DNA from: Clostridium sp. CAG:288
GTDB taxonomy: Bacteria; Bacillota_I; Bacilli_A; RFN20; CAG-288
Assembly: GCA_000437395.1 (NCBI GenBank)
Contig: FR898180.1
Span: forward strand, 1-64,000
Length of the DNA stretch: 64,000 bases
Reading direction: 5' to 3'
Made by a program: the position numbers and the translations under genes. The notes under the pieces are model-generated. The model searched no databases. It was not told the DNA's origin and worked only from the letters and a program-made list of their open reading frames with translations. Every line of letters starts with the position of its first letter. Position 1 is the first letter of the stretch. This document shows, one piece after another, positions 50,901 to 60,122 of the stretch.

Positions 50901-51842
50901 TCACTCAAATAGTTCTGGTTCGATAATTTCTCTTTCAGACATTAAATATTTTAATGTGTCAGTCATAATATTTTGAGTTATTTTATCTCTCAAACAATAG
51001 GCTTGAGTAACTTCATCAATTGTTAAACGTGAACTAATGAAAGTAATAAGTCCTTTTTTACGTCTTTCATTTAATAATGGAACTAAATAGAAATCTCTAA
51101 TTTGAAAAGATTTAGGTTCTAATCCAAAATCATCTATCAATAACACGTCAACATCTTTTATTGAACTATAAGTTTCTATTGCGTAATCGCGTGCTTCAGA
51201 CTTTACTTTATCTGTTAAAGGAATGAAAAGCGATGGTGAACTAACATAGGCAACTTTATTGTTATTCATCATTGCGCTTATTAATACATATTGTAAGAAA
51301 GTTCTACCATTAGAATTAGGTGAAACTACATAAAATCCTTTAACAAAATTATTTTTATACCCTTTATTTTTTATAAGTGGAATACTCTCTGCAAGTAAGT
51401 TCTTTAATTGGCTTTTAGTATTTTGCGAGTTTTTAACAAAAGTTAAAATCCTATTATATGATTCTCTAGCATTTTCAGGATTTATTGAAGAATGAACAAC
51501 ATTTCTTAAATAATTTTCCCATTTCTTCTTATAATCACAAAATACAAAGCGATTATCTATTTCTCCAGTATAAGAATTATAGACAAGCTTTAAAGTTGTA
51601 CCAACTCTGTCCTTTTTAACGCATTTAGATAATCCACGACAGTTTTGACAAAGTTTTTTATCATCTAAAACTTGAGCGATTTTAATTGCCCCTTTTCTTA
51701 ATTCTTCATCTGAAAAATTATATGATTTAGCAAATTCAACTAAATCTTTATCCTTGTAAAAATCAGATAAAACATCTTCGACAAACTTTGTCATGTCTGA
51801 GTTTGATATAAGTTGTTCTTTAGGAATATTAAGCTTATTCAT
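50901..51842 (-). CDS. dnaI: Helicase loader DnaI with degenerate Walker A
   Basis: Loads the replicative helicase together with DnaB and DnaD. The N-terminal zinc region (CQNCRGLSKC near 62-71) and the AAA+ domain are present. Walker B is intact (VDVLLIDDFGLEP), as is sensor 1 (TFISSRL). The expected Walker A, normally GDFGxGKSYL, reads SPNSNGRTFL: the lysine is Arg and the glycines are lost. ATP binding may be weak or altered. It overlaps dnaB by 4 bases (ATGA). Confidence 0.88.
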   Translation of the reverse strand: MNKLNIPKEQLISNSDMTKFVEDVLSDFYKDKDLVEFAKSYNFSDEELRKGAIKIAQVLDDKKLCQNCRGLSKCVKKDRVGTTLKLVYNSYTGEIDNRFVFCDYKKKWENYLRNVVHSSINPENARESYNRILTFVKNSQNTKSQLKNLLAESIPLIKNKGYKNNFVKGFYVVSPNSNGRTFLQYVLISAMMNNNKVAYVSSPSLFIPLTDKVKSEARDYAIETYSSIKDVDVLLIDDFGLEPKSFQIRDFYLVPLLNERRKKGLITFISSRLTIDEVTQAYCLRDKITQNIMTDTLKYLMSEREIIEPELFE

Positions 51843-53092
51843 AGTTCATCATCTCCTATGAGCACATCCAAGTTGCTAACATCTACATTCTCTTTTTCAC
51901 TTGTTTCTTCTAAATCGCTATTAGTTGCACTCTGTCTATGAGTAACTTGAGCATCTTTATTAATATATTTTTTGGCATTTTTATCATTTCTATAAAGTGT
52001 TGCCATAGCATCATACGCCGTCTTAATATTTGATCTTTTAAGAGTTATTGCAACTTTTAAAACAAATTTTTCAGGCAATTTATTATCACAATGAGTAAGA
52101 GTGTAGTCTAAAATAAAATTTATAATGCCTGATGTAAACCCATACTCTTTAGATAAAGTATCAATAAGTTCAAGTTCAGATTTTAATGGTGTTGCTCCAC
52201 TGACTAAACCCAAGAAATCTGCTGGACTAATATTCTCATATTCTCTTAGTGTTCTAGCACTTTCAGTATTACCTGATGTATTAGATCTAATAAAGTCTTT
52301 CTTAGAGCCGTATTTAACTAAACTCATGGCTAAATTCTTAAAGTTTTCAACTGAAAAAACGTTATTACTAGAAATTGAATTTTCAACTAATTCTGCACAT
52401 TTTTCTGGTTTGACACCATAAATTGTACCTATTCTTAATATTTCAGATAAATCATCATCGATTATTGCTTTATCGACATGTCTCTCTTTCAGACCTTCAT
52501 AAAAAACTTCTTTATCAAAATCTGATTCTACCGATTTAAATTGTTTATCAACAAATGATGTATAGCCATTTTCCATTTCATAATATGGCTCATCTAAATC
52601 AATTAAATAAACGTCTGTTGCAGATGTTGACACATCGACATATTCCGAAGAAATAGAAGCACCAATTGCAAAGTGCTCTCTAGCATTAAGCATATATTTT
52701 TCACCCATTGTTTTACATAATAAACCTTTTAAAACAATGTTAGAATCTGAAAAGAATTTTTTAGGAGTGGCAGGTGGCAATAACTTATAAATATATTTAA
52801 TTCCAGAAACATCTTCTTTTCTATATGTTTCAAGAAGATTAACTGCTTCAAGCTTTTTTCTATTAAGATCTAATTCATTGATTGAGATTGCAAGTCTTTT
52901 AGCTAAGTCGCTATTAAACATCGAATCATATCTATTCTTATTTCCAATTAATGTATCAAGCATGTTGTAAAGACTAATTGCTTCTGCTCCGACTATAGGA
53001 CAATAAAGCCACATTAAAACTTCTCTATCGTTATATGATAAAGTATATTCTCTCCAAATTGAATAAACACTATTTTCTTCTAAAACAATCAT
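51839..53092 (-). CDS. dnaB: Replication initiation/membrane attachment protein DnaB (DnaB/DnaD family)
   Basis: A Firmicutes-type primosome protein, not the helicase. An N-terminal winged-helix part with DREVLMWLYCPIVGAEAISLYNML and a C-terminal DnaD-like domain (LIDTLSKEYGFTSGIINFILDYTLTHCDNKLPEKFVLKVA, near 335-375). I start at ATG 53092 (417 aa), with GAGGTT upstream. The frame extends 16 codons further into the promoter region. It is coupled to dnaI as in Bacillus. Confidence 0.93.
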   Translation of the reverse strand: MIVLEENSVYSIWREYTLSYNDREVLMWLYCPIVGAEAISLYNMLDTLIGNKNRYDSMFNSDLAKRLAISINELDLNRKKLEAVNLLETYRKEDVSGIKYIYKLLPPATPKKFFSDSNIVLKGLLCKTMGEKYMLNAREHFAIGASISSEYVDVSTSATDVYLIDLDEPYYEMENGYTSFVDKQFKSVESDFDKEVFYEGLKERHVDKAIIDDDLSEILRIGTIYGVKPEKCAELVENSISSNNVFSVENFKNLAMSLVKYGSKKDFIRSNTSGNTESARTLREYENISPADFLGLVSGATPLKSELELIDTLSKEYGFTSGIINFILDYTLTHCDNKLPEKFVLKVAITLKRSNIKTAYDAMATLYRNDKNAKKYINKDAQVTHRQSATNSDLEETSEKENVDVSNLDVLIGDDEL

Positions 53093-53108
53093 AATAACCT
53101 CGTTCAAT

Positions 53109-53166
53109 ATTATAAGGTGCAGAAAATATTTAATCAACAAACACTTATAATCATTGCTTAAGTGTT
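53109..53166 (-). promoter_or_regulatory. dnaB-dnaI promoter and upstream inverted repeat
   Basis: On the minus strand TTGATT (53132-53137), 17 bp, TATAAT (53109-53114). Just upstream AACACTTA and TAAGTGTT (53140-53166) form an inverted repeat with an 11-bp spacer. Confidence 0.55.
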
Positions 53167-53296
53167 CTTGTTTTTATGCATTTTAAAAAATTATTTGTCT
53201 AAAATAAATAGTAGGATCACTTAACGGTTAGTTTAAGCAATAAGTATTTCTTATGGACAACTAAAAATAATGTTGTTTTTTGTTCAAATATATCTT

Positions 53297-53352
53297 TGTA
53301 AAAACGCTTACATAGGTTTTTGCATTGCTTAAACATATTAGGATGATAAAAT
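53297..53352 (+). promoter_or_regulatory. cre site and promoter of pfkA-pyk operon
   Basis: TGTAAAAACGCTTACA (53297-53312): the last 14 bases match the cre consensus at 13 of 14, and the ends are inverted repeats. It lies 12 bases upstream of TTGCTT (53325-53330), 16 bp, TAAAAT (53347-53352). An upstream cre is the activating arrangement known for lactococcal pfk-pyk-ldh. ATTGCTTAAA (53324-53333) reappears inverted at 53232-53241. The rest of 53167-53296 shows nothing else. Confidence 0.65.
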
Positions 53353-53383
53353 AATTATGAATTATTCCGGAGGTATTTATTAT

Positions 53384-54343
53384 ATGATTAAAAAAATTGG
53401 CGTATTGACAAGCGGTGGCGATGCTCCAGGCATGAATGCATGCCTAAGAGCAGTTGTTAGAGCCGGAATAAAAGCTGGGCTTGAAATGTACGCTATTCAC
53501 GATGGCTATAAAGGAATTATTGATAGAAATATCGAAAAATTAGACAGACATTCTGTCAGTGATATTCTCAATCGCGGTGGTACTGTTATTGGCACTGCTA
53601 GATTGCCAGAATTTGCACAACCTGAAGTTCAAATGAAGGCTGTAGAAATCTTACAAAGTTATGGTATTGATGCCTTAGTAACTATTGGTGGAGATGGAAC
53701 ATATCAAGGCGCTTTAGCTTTAAGTCGTCGTGGAATCAATTGCATTGGCCTTCCAGGCACAATCGATAACGATATTGCTTCAACAGATTACACTATCGGT
53801 TTTGATACAGCCTTAAACTGCATCATTGAATGTGTTGATAGATTAAGAGATACATCAACATCACACCAACGTTGCTCTGTTATCGAAGTTATGGGTAGAA
53901 ATTGTCCAGATTTAGCTGCATATGCTGGCGTTGCATGTGGTGCAGAAATCACTATCACTCAAGAAAGTGAATGGACAAAAGAGAGCGTTATCGCTGAGCT
54001 TAAGAAACAAAAAGAAAGTGGTAAACGTCACGCTATTGTTATAGTTGCTGAACATATCTGCGATGTACATGAATTTGCACACGAAATTGAAAGAGATAGC
54101 GGCTTTGAAACAAAAGCTGAAGTATTAGGTCATATGCAACGTGGTGGAAGTCCTACCGCTTTTGATAGAGTTTTAGCATCTAAAATGGGCGACTACGCTG
54201 TTGACTTATTAATTAATGGTGTTAGCGGTGCTTGTGTCGGCTTAGTTAAAAATGAATTAAAGTATTATCCTATTGAAGAAGCATTAAAGCTTCCTAGACA
54301 TTCTTGTAAAGACCTTCTTAAAGTTGGTGCTAGATTGGAGTAA
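53384..54343 (+). CDS. pfkA: ATP-dependent 6-phosphofructokinase
   Basis: The committing step of glycolysis. N-terminal TSGGDAPGMNACLRA, ATP loop, substrate motif GLPGTIDNDIASTD with the catalytic Asp, and EVMGRNCPDLA. AEVLGHMQRGGSPTAFDR follows. I start at ATG 53384 (319 aa, the classical length), because GGAGG lies 10 bases upstream; ATG 53357 precedes that site. It is first of a three-gene operon with pyk and a ROK kinase. Confidence 0.97.
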   Translation: MIKKIGVLTSGGDAPGMNACLRAVVRAGIKAGLEMYAIHDGYKGIIDRNIEKLDRHSVSDILNRGGTVIGTARLPEFAQPEVQMKAVEILQSYGIDALVTIGGDGTYQGALALSRRGINCIGLPGTIDNDIASTDYTIGFDTALNCIIECVDRLRDTSTSHQRCSVIEVMGRNCPDLAAYAGVACGAEITITQESEWTKESVIAELKKQKESGKRHAIVIVAEHICDVHEFAHEIERDSGFETKAEVLGHMQRGGSPTAFDRVLASKMGDYAVDLLINGVSGACVGLVKNELKYYPIEEALKLPRHSCKDLLKVGARLE

Positions 54344-54346
54344 TTT

Positions 54347-55807
54347 ATGATCAATAACATCTTCAAAAAAACAAAAATCGTTTGTACTATTGGTCCTGCT
54401 AGTGAAAAACCAGAAGTCCTTGAGCAATTAATTCTTAATGGTATGAATATTGCTAGACTTAACTTTTCTCACGGAGATTATGCTGAACACTTAGCAAAAA
54501 TTAATACAATTAGAGCCTTAGAAAAGAAATTAAATATTCTAATTCCTATTATGTTAGATACAAAAGGCCCTGAAATTAGAACACATAAATTCGAAGGTGG
54601 AAGTGCCTCAATAGTCACTGGTCAAACAATTCGAATTTGTATGAATGAAATTCTTGGAAACAATGAAAAATTTTCAGTTACATTCCCTGATTTATACGAT
54701 GATGTTAAAGTTGGAGATCGTATTAAATTAGATGATGGAAACTTAACTTTAAAAGTTACTGGTAAAGATGAAGCAACACGTGAAATTATCTGTGAAGCAT
54801 TAAATCACCATGTTATTCGTGATAGACGTGGTATTAACTGCCCTGACACTCATCTTTCCCTTCCATTTATTTCAGATAGAGACTATAAAGATTTAGTTTG
54901 GGGTTGCGTCCAAGGCGTAGATTATGTATCTGCTTCCTTTGTCCGTACAGCTGATGATGTTAACGAAATTAGAAAAATATTAAAAGAACATGGCGGCGAA
55001 CACATAAAGATTATATCTAAAGTTGAAAATACAGAATCAGTCGCAAACTTAGATGCAGTTATTAATGCTTCTGATGGGTTAATGGTTGCTAGAGGTGACT
55101 TAGGCGTTGAAGTTCCACCAGAAGACGTTCCAGTTATTCAAAGAGAGATGATAAGAAAATGTCGTATCTTAGGAAAACCTGTAATTACTGCAACTCAAAT
55201 GCTAGATTCAATGAAGACAAATCCAAATCCAACAAGAGCCGAAGTATCAGATGTTGCAAATGCTGTTTTAGAAAGTACGGACTCAGTAATGCTTTCTGCT
55301 GAAAGTGCTTCAGGTGAATACCCTGTCGAAGCCGTTAGCATGCAAGCTAAAATCAGTTCAAGAATGGAAGAGTTCTTAAACTATGAAGCAATGGCTCAAG
55401 AGGCATATGATACATCTGCTAAAACACTTAACGATGCTATTGCAAACTCAGTCGCAAATACAGCTTTGCTTTTAAACGCTAAACTTATTGTTTGTTTCTC
55501 GGAAACAGGTTCTACTGCTAGAAGAATGAGTAAGGCTAGACCAGTTTGCCCTGTTATTGAAGTATCAAATAATAGAGCTGCATGCATTTCAGGTATGATG
55601 AGCTGGGGTGTATATCCAAAATATGTAAAAATCGTTCCACAATTCATTGAAGAAATGGAAGTTTTAGCTATTCATTTAGCTAGAGTTTATAACATTCCTG
55701 CTGGCAGCAAGATTATTATTACTGGTGGTACTCCAGTCGGTGCTGGTAAGACAAACTTTATGAAAGTTATTACTCTCGATGAAGTTAAAGAGGATATCGA
55801 TGCATGA
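54347..55807 (+). CDS. pyk: Pyruvate kinase
   Basis: Makes pyruvate and ATP from phosphoenolpyruvate. ARLNFSHGDYAEH, LDTKGPEIRTH, signature IISKVEN and MVARGDLGVEVP, and TATQMLDSM are all present. 486 aa, without the extra C-terminal PEP-utiliser domain of Bacillus pyruvate kinase. It starts 3 bases after pfkA and its TGA overlaps the next gene. Confidence 0.97.
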   Translation: MINNIFKKTKIVCTIGPASEKPEVLEQLILNGMNIARLNFSHGDYAEHLAKINTIRALEKKLNILIPIMLDTKGPEIRTHKFEGGSASIVTGQTIRICMNEILGNNEKFSVTFPDLYDDVKVGDRIKLDDGNLTLKVTGKDEATREIICEALNHHVIRDRRGINCPDTHLSLPFISDRDYKDLVWGCVQGVDYVSASFVRTADDVNEIRKILKEHGGEHIKIISKVENTESVANLDAVINASDGLMVARGDLGVEVPPEDVPVIQREMIRKCRILGKPVITATQMLDSMKTNPNPTRAEVSDVANAVLESTDSVMLSAESASGEYPVEAVSMQAKISSRMEEFLNYEAMAQEAYDTSAKTLNDAIANSVANTALLLNAKLIVCFSETGSTARRMSKARPVCPVIEVSNNRAACISGMMSWGVYPKYVKIVPQFIEEMEVLAIHLARVYNIPAGSKIIITGGTPVGAGKTNFMKVITLDEVKEDIDA

Positions 55808-56670
55808 AATCTGTAATTTCTGTCGACCTAGGAGCAACTAACTTAAGAGTTGGAGTCGTAAATGAAGATTTATCTTTAGGAGTTGTCTTAAGAGAACCAT
55901 CAACAAAAAATAATCCTGATGCTTTGTATAACCAAATAAAGCGTATGATTATTGAGGTTTTAAAAACAACAGCAAATGATATTAAATATGTCGGTATTTC
56001 TGCATGTGGTATTGTTAAAGATAACGTTATCGAAATACTTGCAAATCTCGGCATAGGAAGATTTGATTTGAAATCTTTAATCGAAAAAGATTTTCCAAAT
56101 TTATCAGTCGAAATAGCTAACGATGCAAACGCTGCAGGTTATATGGAATCGCTACATGGTTCAGCAGCAAATGTTAGAACTAGTTATTTTATTACAATAA
56201 GTAGTGGTATTGGTGGTGTATTAATATACGACAACAAAATGGTAGATTTACCATTTGAAATCGGACATAACTTTATTAATTACAAAAATAAATTCTATGA
56301 ATTAGAAAAATTATGTTCAGGCAATGGTATTGTTAATTTGGCAAAGCTTAACGGTTTAGAAGTTAAGAATGCTGGTGATTTATTCTCTTTAAAAGTTAAT
56401 GGAGATAAAAAAGCTTCAAAAGTTTACGATTTGTGGCTTCAATATATTTCCTCAGCTATAGCTAATATTCAGCTTAATTATAATCCAGATGTAATAGTCT
56501 TAAGTGGTGGAGTTATGAAAAGTGCAACAATCTTCCAAGATGATTTGTTAGCTGTTGCAAATGCATTCATTGCACCATTCCCTGTTAAGAAAATTAAATT
56601 TGTCCAAGCCAAGTTTGATCAAGACGCTGGTTTGATGGGTGGAGCGAGCTTAGCTCTTAAACATTTATAA
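55804..56670 (+). CDS. ROK-family sugar kinase (glucokinase-like)
   Basis: 288 aa. The phosphate loop DLGATNLRVG, the IANDANAAGYME segment with the catalytic Asp, and SSGIGGVLIYD mark the ROK fold. FEIGHNF keeps the first metal His, but the ROK zinc motif CxCGxxGCxE is missing: only one Cys remains (KLCSGNG). Being in a pfkA-pyk operon, glucokinase is a reasonable guess, but other hexoses are possible. It overlaps pyk by 4 bases (ATGA). Confidence 0.85.
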   Translation: MKSVISVDLGATNLRVGVVNEDLSLGVVLREPSTKNNPDALYNQIKRMIIEVLKTTANDIKYVGISACGIVKDNVIEILANLGIGRFDLKSLIEKDFPNLSVEIANDANAAGYMESLHGSAANVRTSYFITISSGIGGVLIYDNKMVDLPFEIGHNFINYKNKFYELEKLCSGNGIVNLAKLNGLEVKNAGDLFSLKVNGDKKASKVYDLWLQYISSAIANIQLNYNPDVIVLSGGVMKSATIFQDDLLAVANAFIAPFPVKKIKFVQAKFDQDAGLMGGASLALKHL

Positions 56671-56688
56671 AATTTAAGCAAATTTATA

Positions 56689-56716
56689 TTGCACTTTATA
56701 AAAATTAGATTATACT
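56689..56716 (+). promoter_or_regulatory. Promoter of the thrS T-box transcript
   Basis: TTGCAC (56689-56694), 16 bp, TATACT (56711-56716). Transcription should begin near 56724, just before T-box stem I. Confidence 0.7.
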
Positions 56717-56741
56717 AATAAACGTAAATCATATCTATATG

Positions 56742-56939
56742 GGCTATGATGAAGACACGTTCAAGCACAAAATTTAGAGAGTTCGATTAGGTGAAAGCGA
56801 ACACGTGCAAGAATACCACTTCTGAGCCTTCTAGGTAACTAGACGCTACCAGCGTTATCGGTATTAAGAGATTTGATATTATTTATCAAGTGAAAATAGG
56901 TGGTACCACGCTATATGCGTCCTTAAAAGGTACCTTTTT
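56742..56939 (+). ncRNA. T-box riboswitch, threonine-specific
   Basis: A tRNA-sensing leader. Stem I includes the AGAGAG and GGTGAAAGCGA segments; the specifier codon is ACC (56815-56817), which reads Thr. The T-box AGGTGGTACCACG (56898-56910) presents UGGU for the uncharged tRNA end. A terminator using the two GGTACC arms with TTTTTTT follows. Uncharged tRNA-Thr should favour the antiterminator and switch on thrS. Confidence 0.93.
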
Positions 56940-56960
56940 TTGTTTCATGGAGGTAATATT

Positions 56961-58871
56961 ATGAAATTGAAACTTAAAGATGGAAAAGTTCTTGAATTAG
57001 AAAACGCTCAAGACGGTTTATCAATTGCTAAGGCTATAGCTGTATCTTTAGCTAAGAAAGCCATTGCAATTAAAGTTGATGGTGAATTAGAAGACTTATC
57101 AACAGTTATTGATCACGATGCAGAAATTGAAATTATAACAAAAGAAAGTCCAGAAGCTTTCCAAATTTTAAACCATTCTGCAGCACATGTTTTAGCCCAA
57201 GCTATTATGAGATTATATCCTGATGCTCAATTGGAATATGGCCCAAGTATTGAGGAAGGTTTCTTCTACGATATCGGATTCTCTTCTCCAGTTTCTGAAG
57301 CTGATTTTGCTAAAATCGAAAAAGAAATGTCAAAAATTGCTGATGAAGCTTTACCTATTGTTAGAGAAGAAGTCTCATTAGAAAAAGCTAAAGAATTATT
57401 TGCAAATCAAAAGTATAAATTAGCACACTTAGATGAAATCGAAGGTAAGTTAACAATATATAGACAGGGTGAATTCTACGATTTATGCCGTGGCCCACAC
57501 GTTTCTAACACAAAGTATTGTAAGCACATTAAACTTACATCAATTTCTGGTGCCTATTATAAAGGTGACTCTAAAAATGAACAATTAACACGTATTTACG
57601 GAACATGTTTCTTCAGTGCTGAAGAACTTGAAAATCACCTTAAATTACTCGAAGAAAGAAAACAATCAGATCACAGAAAGCTTGGTAAAGAACTCGGTTT
57701 ATTTATGATTTCTGATTATGGTCCAGGTTTCCCTTTCTTCCTTCCAAACGGAATGATTTTAAGAAGAGAACTTGAAAATTTCTGGTATGATATTCATACA
57801 GAAGAAGGCTACGTCTTTGTTAAAACTCCTATTATTCTTTCTAGAGAATTATGGGAAACATCAGGCCACTGGGCTAACTACAAAGAAAATATGTATACAA
57901 CAACAATCGATGATGGCATTTATGCTATTAAGCCAATGAACTGTCCAGGTGGTATGCTCGTTTATAAAAATGAAATTCACTCTTATAGAGACTTACCAAT
58001 TAGAATGGGTGAATTAGGTTTAGTTCATAGACATGAAGCCTCAGGTGCTTTAAATGGTTTATTTAGAGTTCGTAACTTTACACAAGATGATGCCCATATC
58101 TTCCTTAGACCTGACCAATTAGAAGATGAAATGAATAGACTTCTTAAGCTATTCAAGAGAATTTATGATACATTTGGCCTTTCATACAAGATTGTTTTAT
58201 CTACAAGACCTGAAGATAAATATATCGGTAGTATTGAAACATGGAATCGTTCAGAAGCTATCCTTGAAAAAGTTTTAATTGAAAACGGTGTTGATTATAA
58301 GATTAATCCAGGTGATGGTGCATTCTATGGTCCAAAACTCGACTTCAAGCTCAAGGATTCAATGAATCGTATATGGCAATGTGGTACAATTCAATTAGAT
58401 ATGAACTTACCAGAAAGATTTGATTTGACATATGTCGATGCTGATGGTGAAAAGAAGAGACCTATTATGCTTCACAGAGCTATCTATGGTTCACTTGAAA
58501 GATTTATCGGTATCTTAATCGAAAACTTTAAGGGTGCCTTCCCAACTTGGATGTCACCAAGACAAGTAGTCGTTTTACCAGTAAGTAAAGAAGAAAATCA
58601 AGTTAGAATTGCAAACGAAATTGTTAGCGCTCTTAAAAAATTAAAGATCAGAGCTGAAATAGATGACCGTGATGAAAAGATTTCCTATCGTATGAGAGAC
58701 GCTCAAGTTAAAAAGACTCCTTATACACTTGTTATTGGTGCTAAAGAAGTCGAAACTGGAAATGTCACATATAGAATATTCGGTTCCAAAGATTCATTCA
58801 CTGTTTCATACGATGAATTCGTAAAACTCATTTCTTCAGATATTGCTGAAAAGAAATTAAAGAGATTCTAA
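56961..58871 (+). CDS. thrS: Threonine-tRNA ligase
   Basis: 636 aa. An N-terminal TGS domain (MKLKLKDGKVLELENAQDGLSI), then the editing domain with HSAAHVLAQA and YDLCRGPHV. The class II core has IKPMNCPGGMLVYKN, LGLVHRHEASGALNGLFRVRNFTQDDAHIF and MLHRAIYGSLERF, followed by an anticodon domain. I start at ATG 56961 (GGAGG 7 bases upstream). It is controlled by the T-box just upstream. Confidence 0.98.
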   Translation: MKLKLKDGKVLELENAQDGLSIAKAIAVSLAKKAIAIKVDGELEDLSTVIDHDAEIEIITKESPEAFQILNHSAAHVLAQAIMRLYPDAQLEYGPSIEEGFFYDIGFSSPVSEADFAKIEKEMSKIADEALPIVREEVSLEKAKELFANQKYKLAHLDEIEGKLTIYRQGEFYDLCRGPHVSNTKYCKHIKLTSISGAYYKGDSKNEQLTRIYGTCFFSAEELENHLKLLEERKQSDHRKLGKELGLFMISDYGPGFPFFLPNGMILRRELENFWYDIHTEEGYVFVKTPIILSRELWETSGHWANYKENMYTTTIDDGIYAIKPMNCPGGMLVYKNEIHSYRDLPIRMGELGLVHRHEASGALNGLFRVRNFTQDDAHIFLRPDQLEDEMNRLLKLFKRIYDTFGLSYKIVLSTRPEDKYIGSIETWNRSEAILEKVLIENGVDYKINPGDGAFYGPKLDFKLKDSMNRIWQCGTIQLDMNLPERFDLTYVDADGEKKRPIMLHRAIYGSLERFIGILIENFKGAFPTWMSPRQVVVLPVSKEENQVRIANEIVSALKKLKIRAEIDDRDEKISYRMRDAQVKKTPYTLVIGAKEVETGNVTYRIFGSKDSFTVSYDEFVKLISSDIAEKKLKRF

Positions 58872-58879
58872 AAATATAT

Positions 58880-58906
58880 AGCTCGGATTAGTTTCCGAGC
58901 TTTTTT
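58880..58906 (+). terminator. Terminator after thrS
   Basis: AGCTCGG, an 8-base loop, CCGAGCT then TTTTT, 8 bases after the stop. Confidence 0.9.
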
Positions 58907-58923
58907 GTTTGAAAATTTATAAT

Positions 58924-58951
58924 TAAAAAGAGTGCCGAGGAATAGCACTCT
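58924..58951 (-). terminator. Terminator after the ftsL-like gene
   Basis: On the minus strand AGAGTGC, a 9-base loop, GCACTCT then TTTT. It ends the mraZ-rsmH-ftsL unit. Confidence 0.85.
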
Positions 58952-58978
58952 ATATATAAAAATAAAGGAAGGAACAAT

Positions 58979-59188
58979 TTAATCTTTCATTTGATTATTT
59001 AACTTAGTAATGTCCGAATCAATATTGTGAATTTCCATTTCTAAGCGTTGATTTGTCGATGAATTTGAGCTAATTAAAGGAACCATAACAGATGTCACAC
59101 CTGCGGCAAAAACTAAAGATACAATTGCAATAACTCTTAATCTAAATGCACGTCTAGATATTTTGTTTTTTGTTAACTTTTCTTTCAT
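58979..59188 (-). CDS. ftsL: FtsL/DivIC-like small division protein
   Basis: 69 aa: a basic cytoplasmic start, one membrane helix (residues 19-39) and a short coiled-coil tail (LEMEIHNIDSDITKLNNQMKD). This topology and the position directly after rsmH match ftsL of the division cluster. It is shorter than Bacillus FtsL (117 aa). The cluster stops here: no pbpB, mraY or murD follows. Confidence 0.65.
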   Translation of the reverse strand: MKEKLTKNKISRRAFRLRVIAIVSLVFAAGVTSVMVPLISSNSSTNQRLEMEIHNIDSDITKLNNQMKD

Positions 59189-59189
59189 G

Positions 59190-60122
59190 TTATTCTTTCC
59201 TTTCTATAACTCTTAATTTAGCTGGTTTAGAACGAAGATTAGCTTCAATTTCTCTTTCACTAGGAGCTACTGGTTTTCTAGTAACTAACTCGTAATCTAA
59301 TTGAATATCTTGCTCTGGAACCCATTTATCTGTTGCGGGTTTAACAGCATACTTTTTAAACATATTCTTTATTAATCCATCTTCCAATGAATTAAAGGTA
59401 ATAACAGCTAATCTTCCACCATTTGATAGAAAATTAATACCTTTATCAACACCAATTTCAATTTCTGTTTTTTCCTTGTTAACTTCATATCTTATTCCAA
59501 GGAATGTTTGCTTTGCAGGATGTCCAACTTTGCTTAATACTTTGTTAGGCAAAGCTTTTTTTATCACATCAACAAGTTCAAATGTAGTATGAATTGGTTT
59601 GATTTCTCTACTATTAACGATTTCTCTAGCAATTAATGAAGCAAATTTCTCTTCACCATAATCGTAAATAACGTGTCTTAATTGTTCATAACTATATGTA
59701 TTAACAACTATTTCGGCTGTTAATTTATCTTCCTGATTCATTCTCATATCAAGAGGAGCATCGAATCTATATGAAAATCCTCTTTCAGGATTATCAAATT
59801 GTGGAGATGAAACTCCTAAGTCATAAAGAATTGCATCGACATGTGTTACACCGATTTTCTTTAACTCATCAACTGCATCTGAGAAATTAGAATGAATAAG
59901 CGTAAAGTTATTACCGATTTTACTCAATCTTTGTTTTGAAAATTCAAGAGCTGTTTGATCTCTATCAACGCCGTATAAATATCCAAATGGAATCTTCTTA
60001 AGTATTTCACTTGAATGTCCTGCGCGTCCTAAAGTCATATCTACAACAATTGAATTTGGTTTTAAATCAAGCAAAGTAATAGTTTCATTCAACAACACTG
60101 GAGCATGATAATTACTTTCCAT
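59190..60122 (-). CDS. rsmH: 16S rRNA (cytosine1402-N4)-methyltransferase
   Basis: Methylates C1402 in the ribosomal P site. SAM motif VVDMTLGRAGHSSEIL, DAILYDLGVSSPQFDNPERGFSYRFDAPLDMRM and the C-terminal FNSLEDGLIKNMF are family signatures. I start at ATG 60122 (310 aa), since GGAGG lies just upstream; the upstream ATG is part of that ribosome site. It overlaps mraZ by 11 bases. Confidence 0.97.
   Translation of the reverse strand: MESNYHAPVLLNETITLLDLKPNSIVVDMTLGRAGHSSEILKKIPFGYLYGVDRDQTALEFSKQRLSKIGNNFTLIHSNFSDAVDELKKIGVTHVDAILYDLGVSSPQFDNPERGFSYRFDAPLDMRMNQEDKLTAEIVVNTYSYEQLRHVIYDYGEEKFASLIAREIVNSREIKPIHTTFELVDVIKKALPNKVLSKVGHPAKQTFLGIRYEVNKEKTEIEIGVDKGINFLSNGGRLAVITFNSLEDGLIKNMFKKYAVKPATDKWVPEQDIQLDYELVTRKPVAPSEREIEANLRSKPAKLRVIERKE

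Noticed and set aside
56940..56960. TTG start for thrS at 56940
   Set aside because: It lies in the T-box terminator tail; ATG 56961 has a strong ribosome site and the normal TGS-domain opening.
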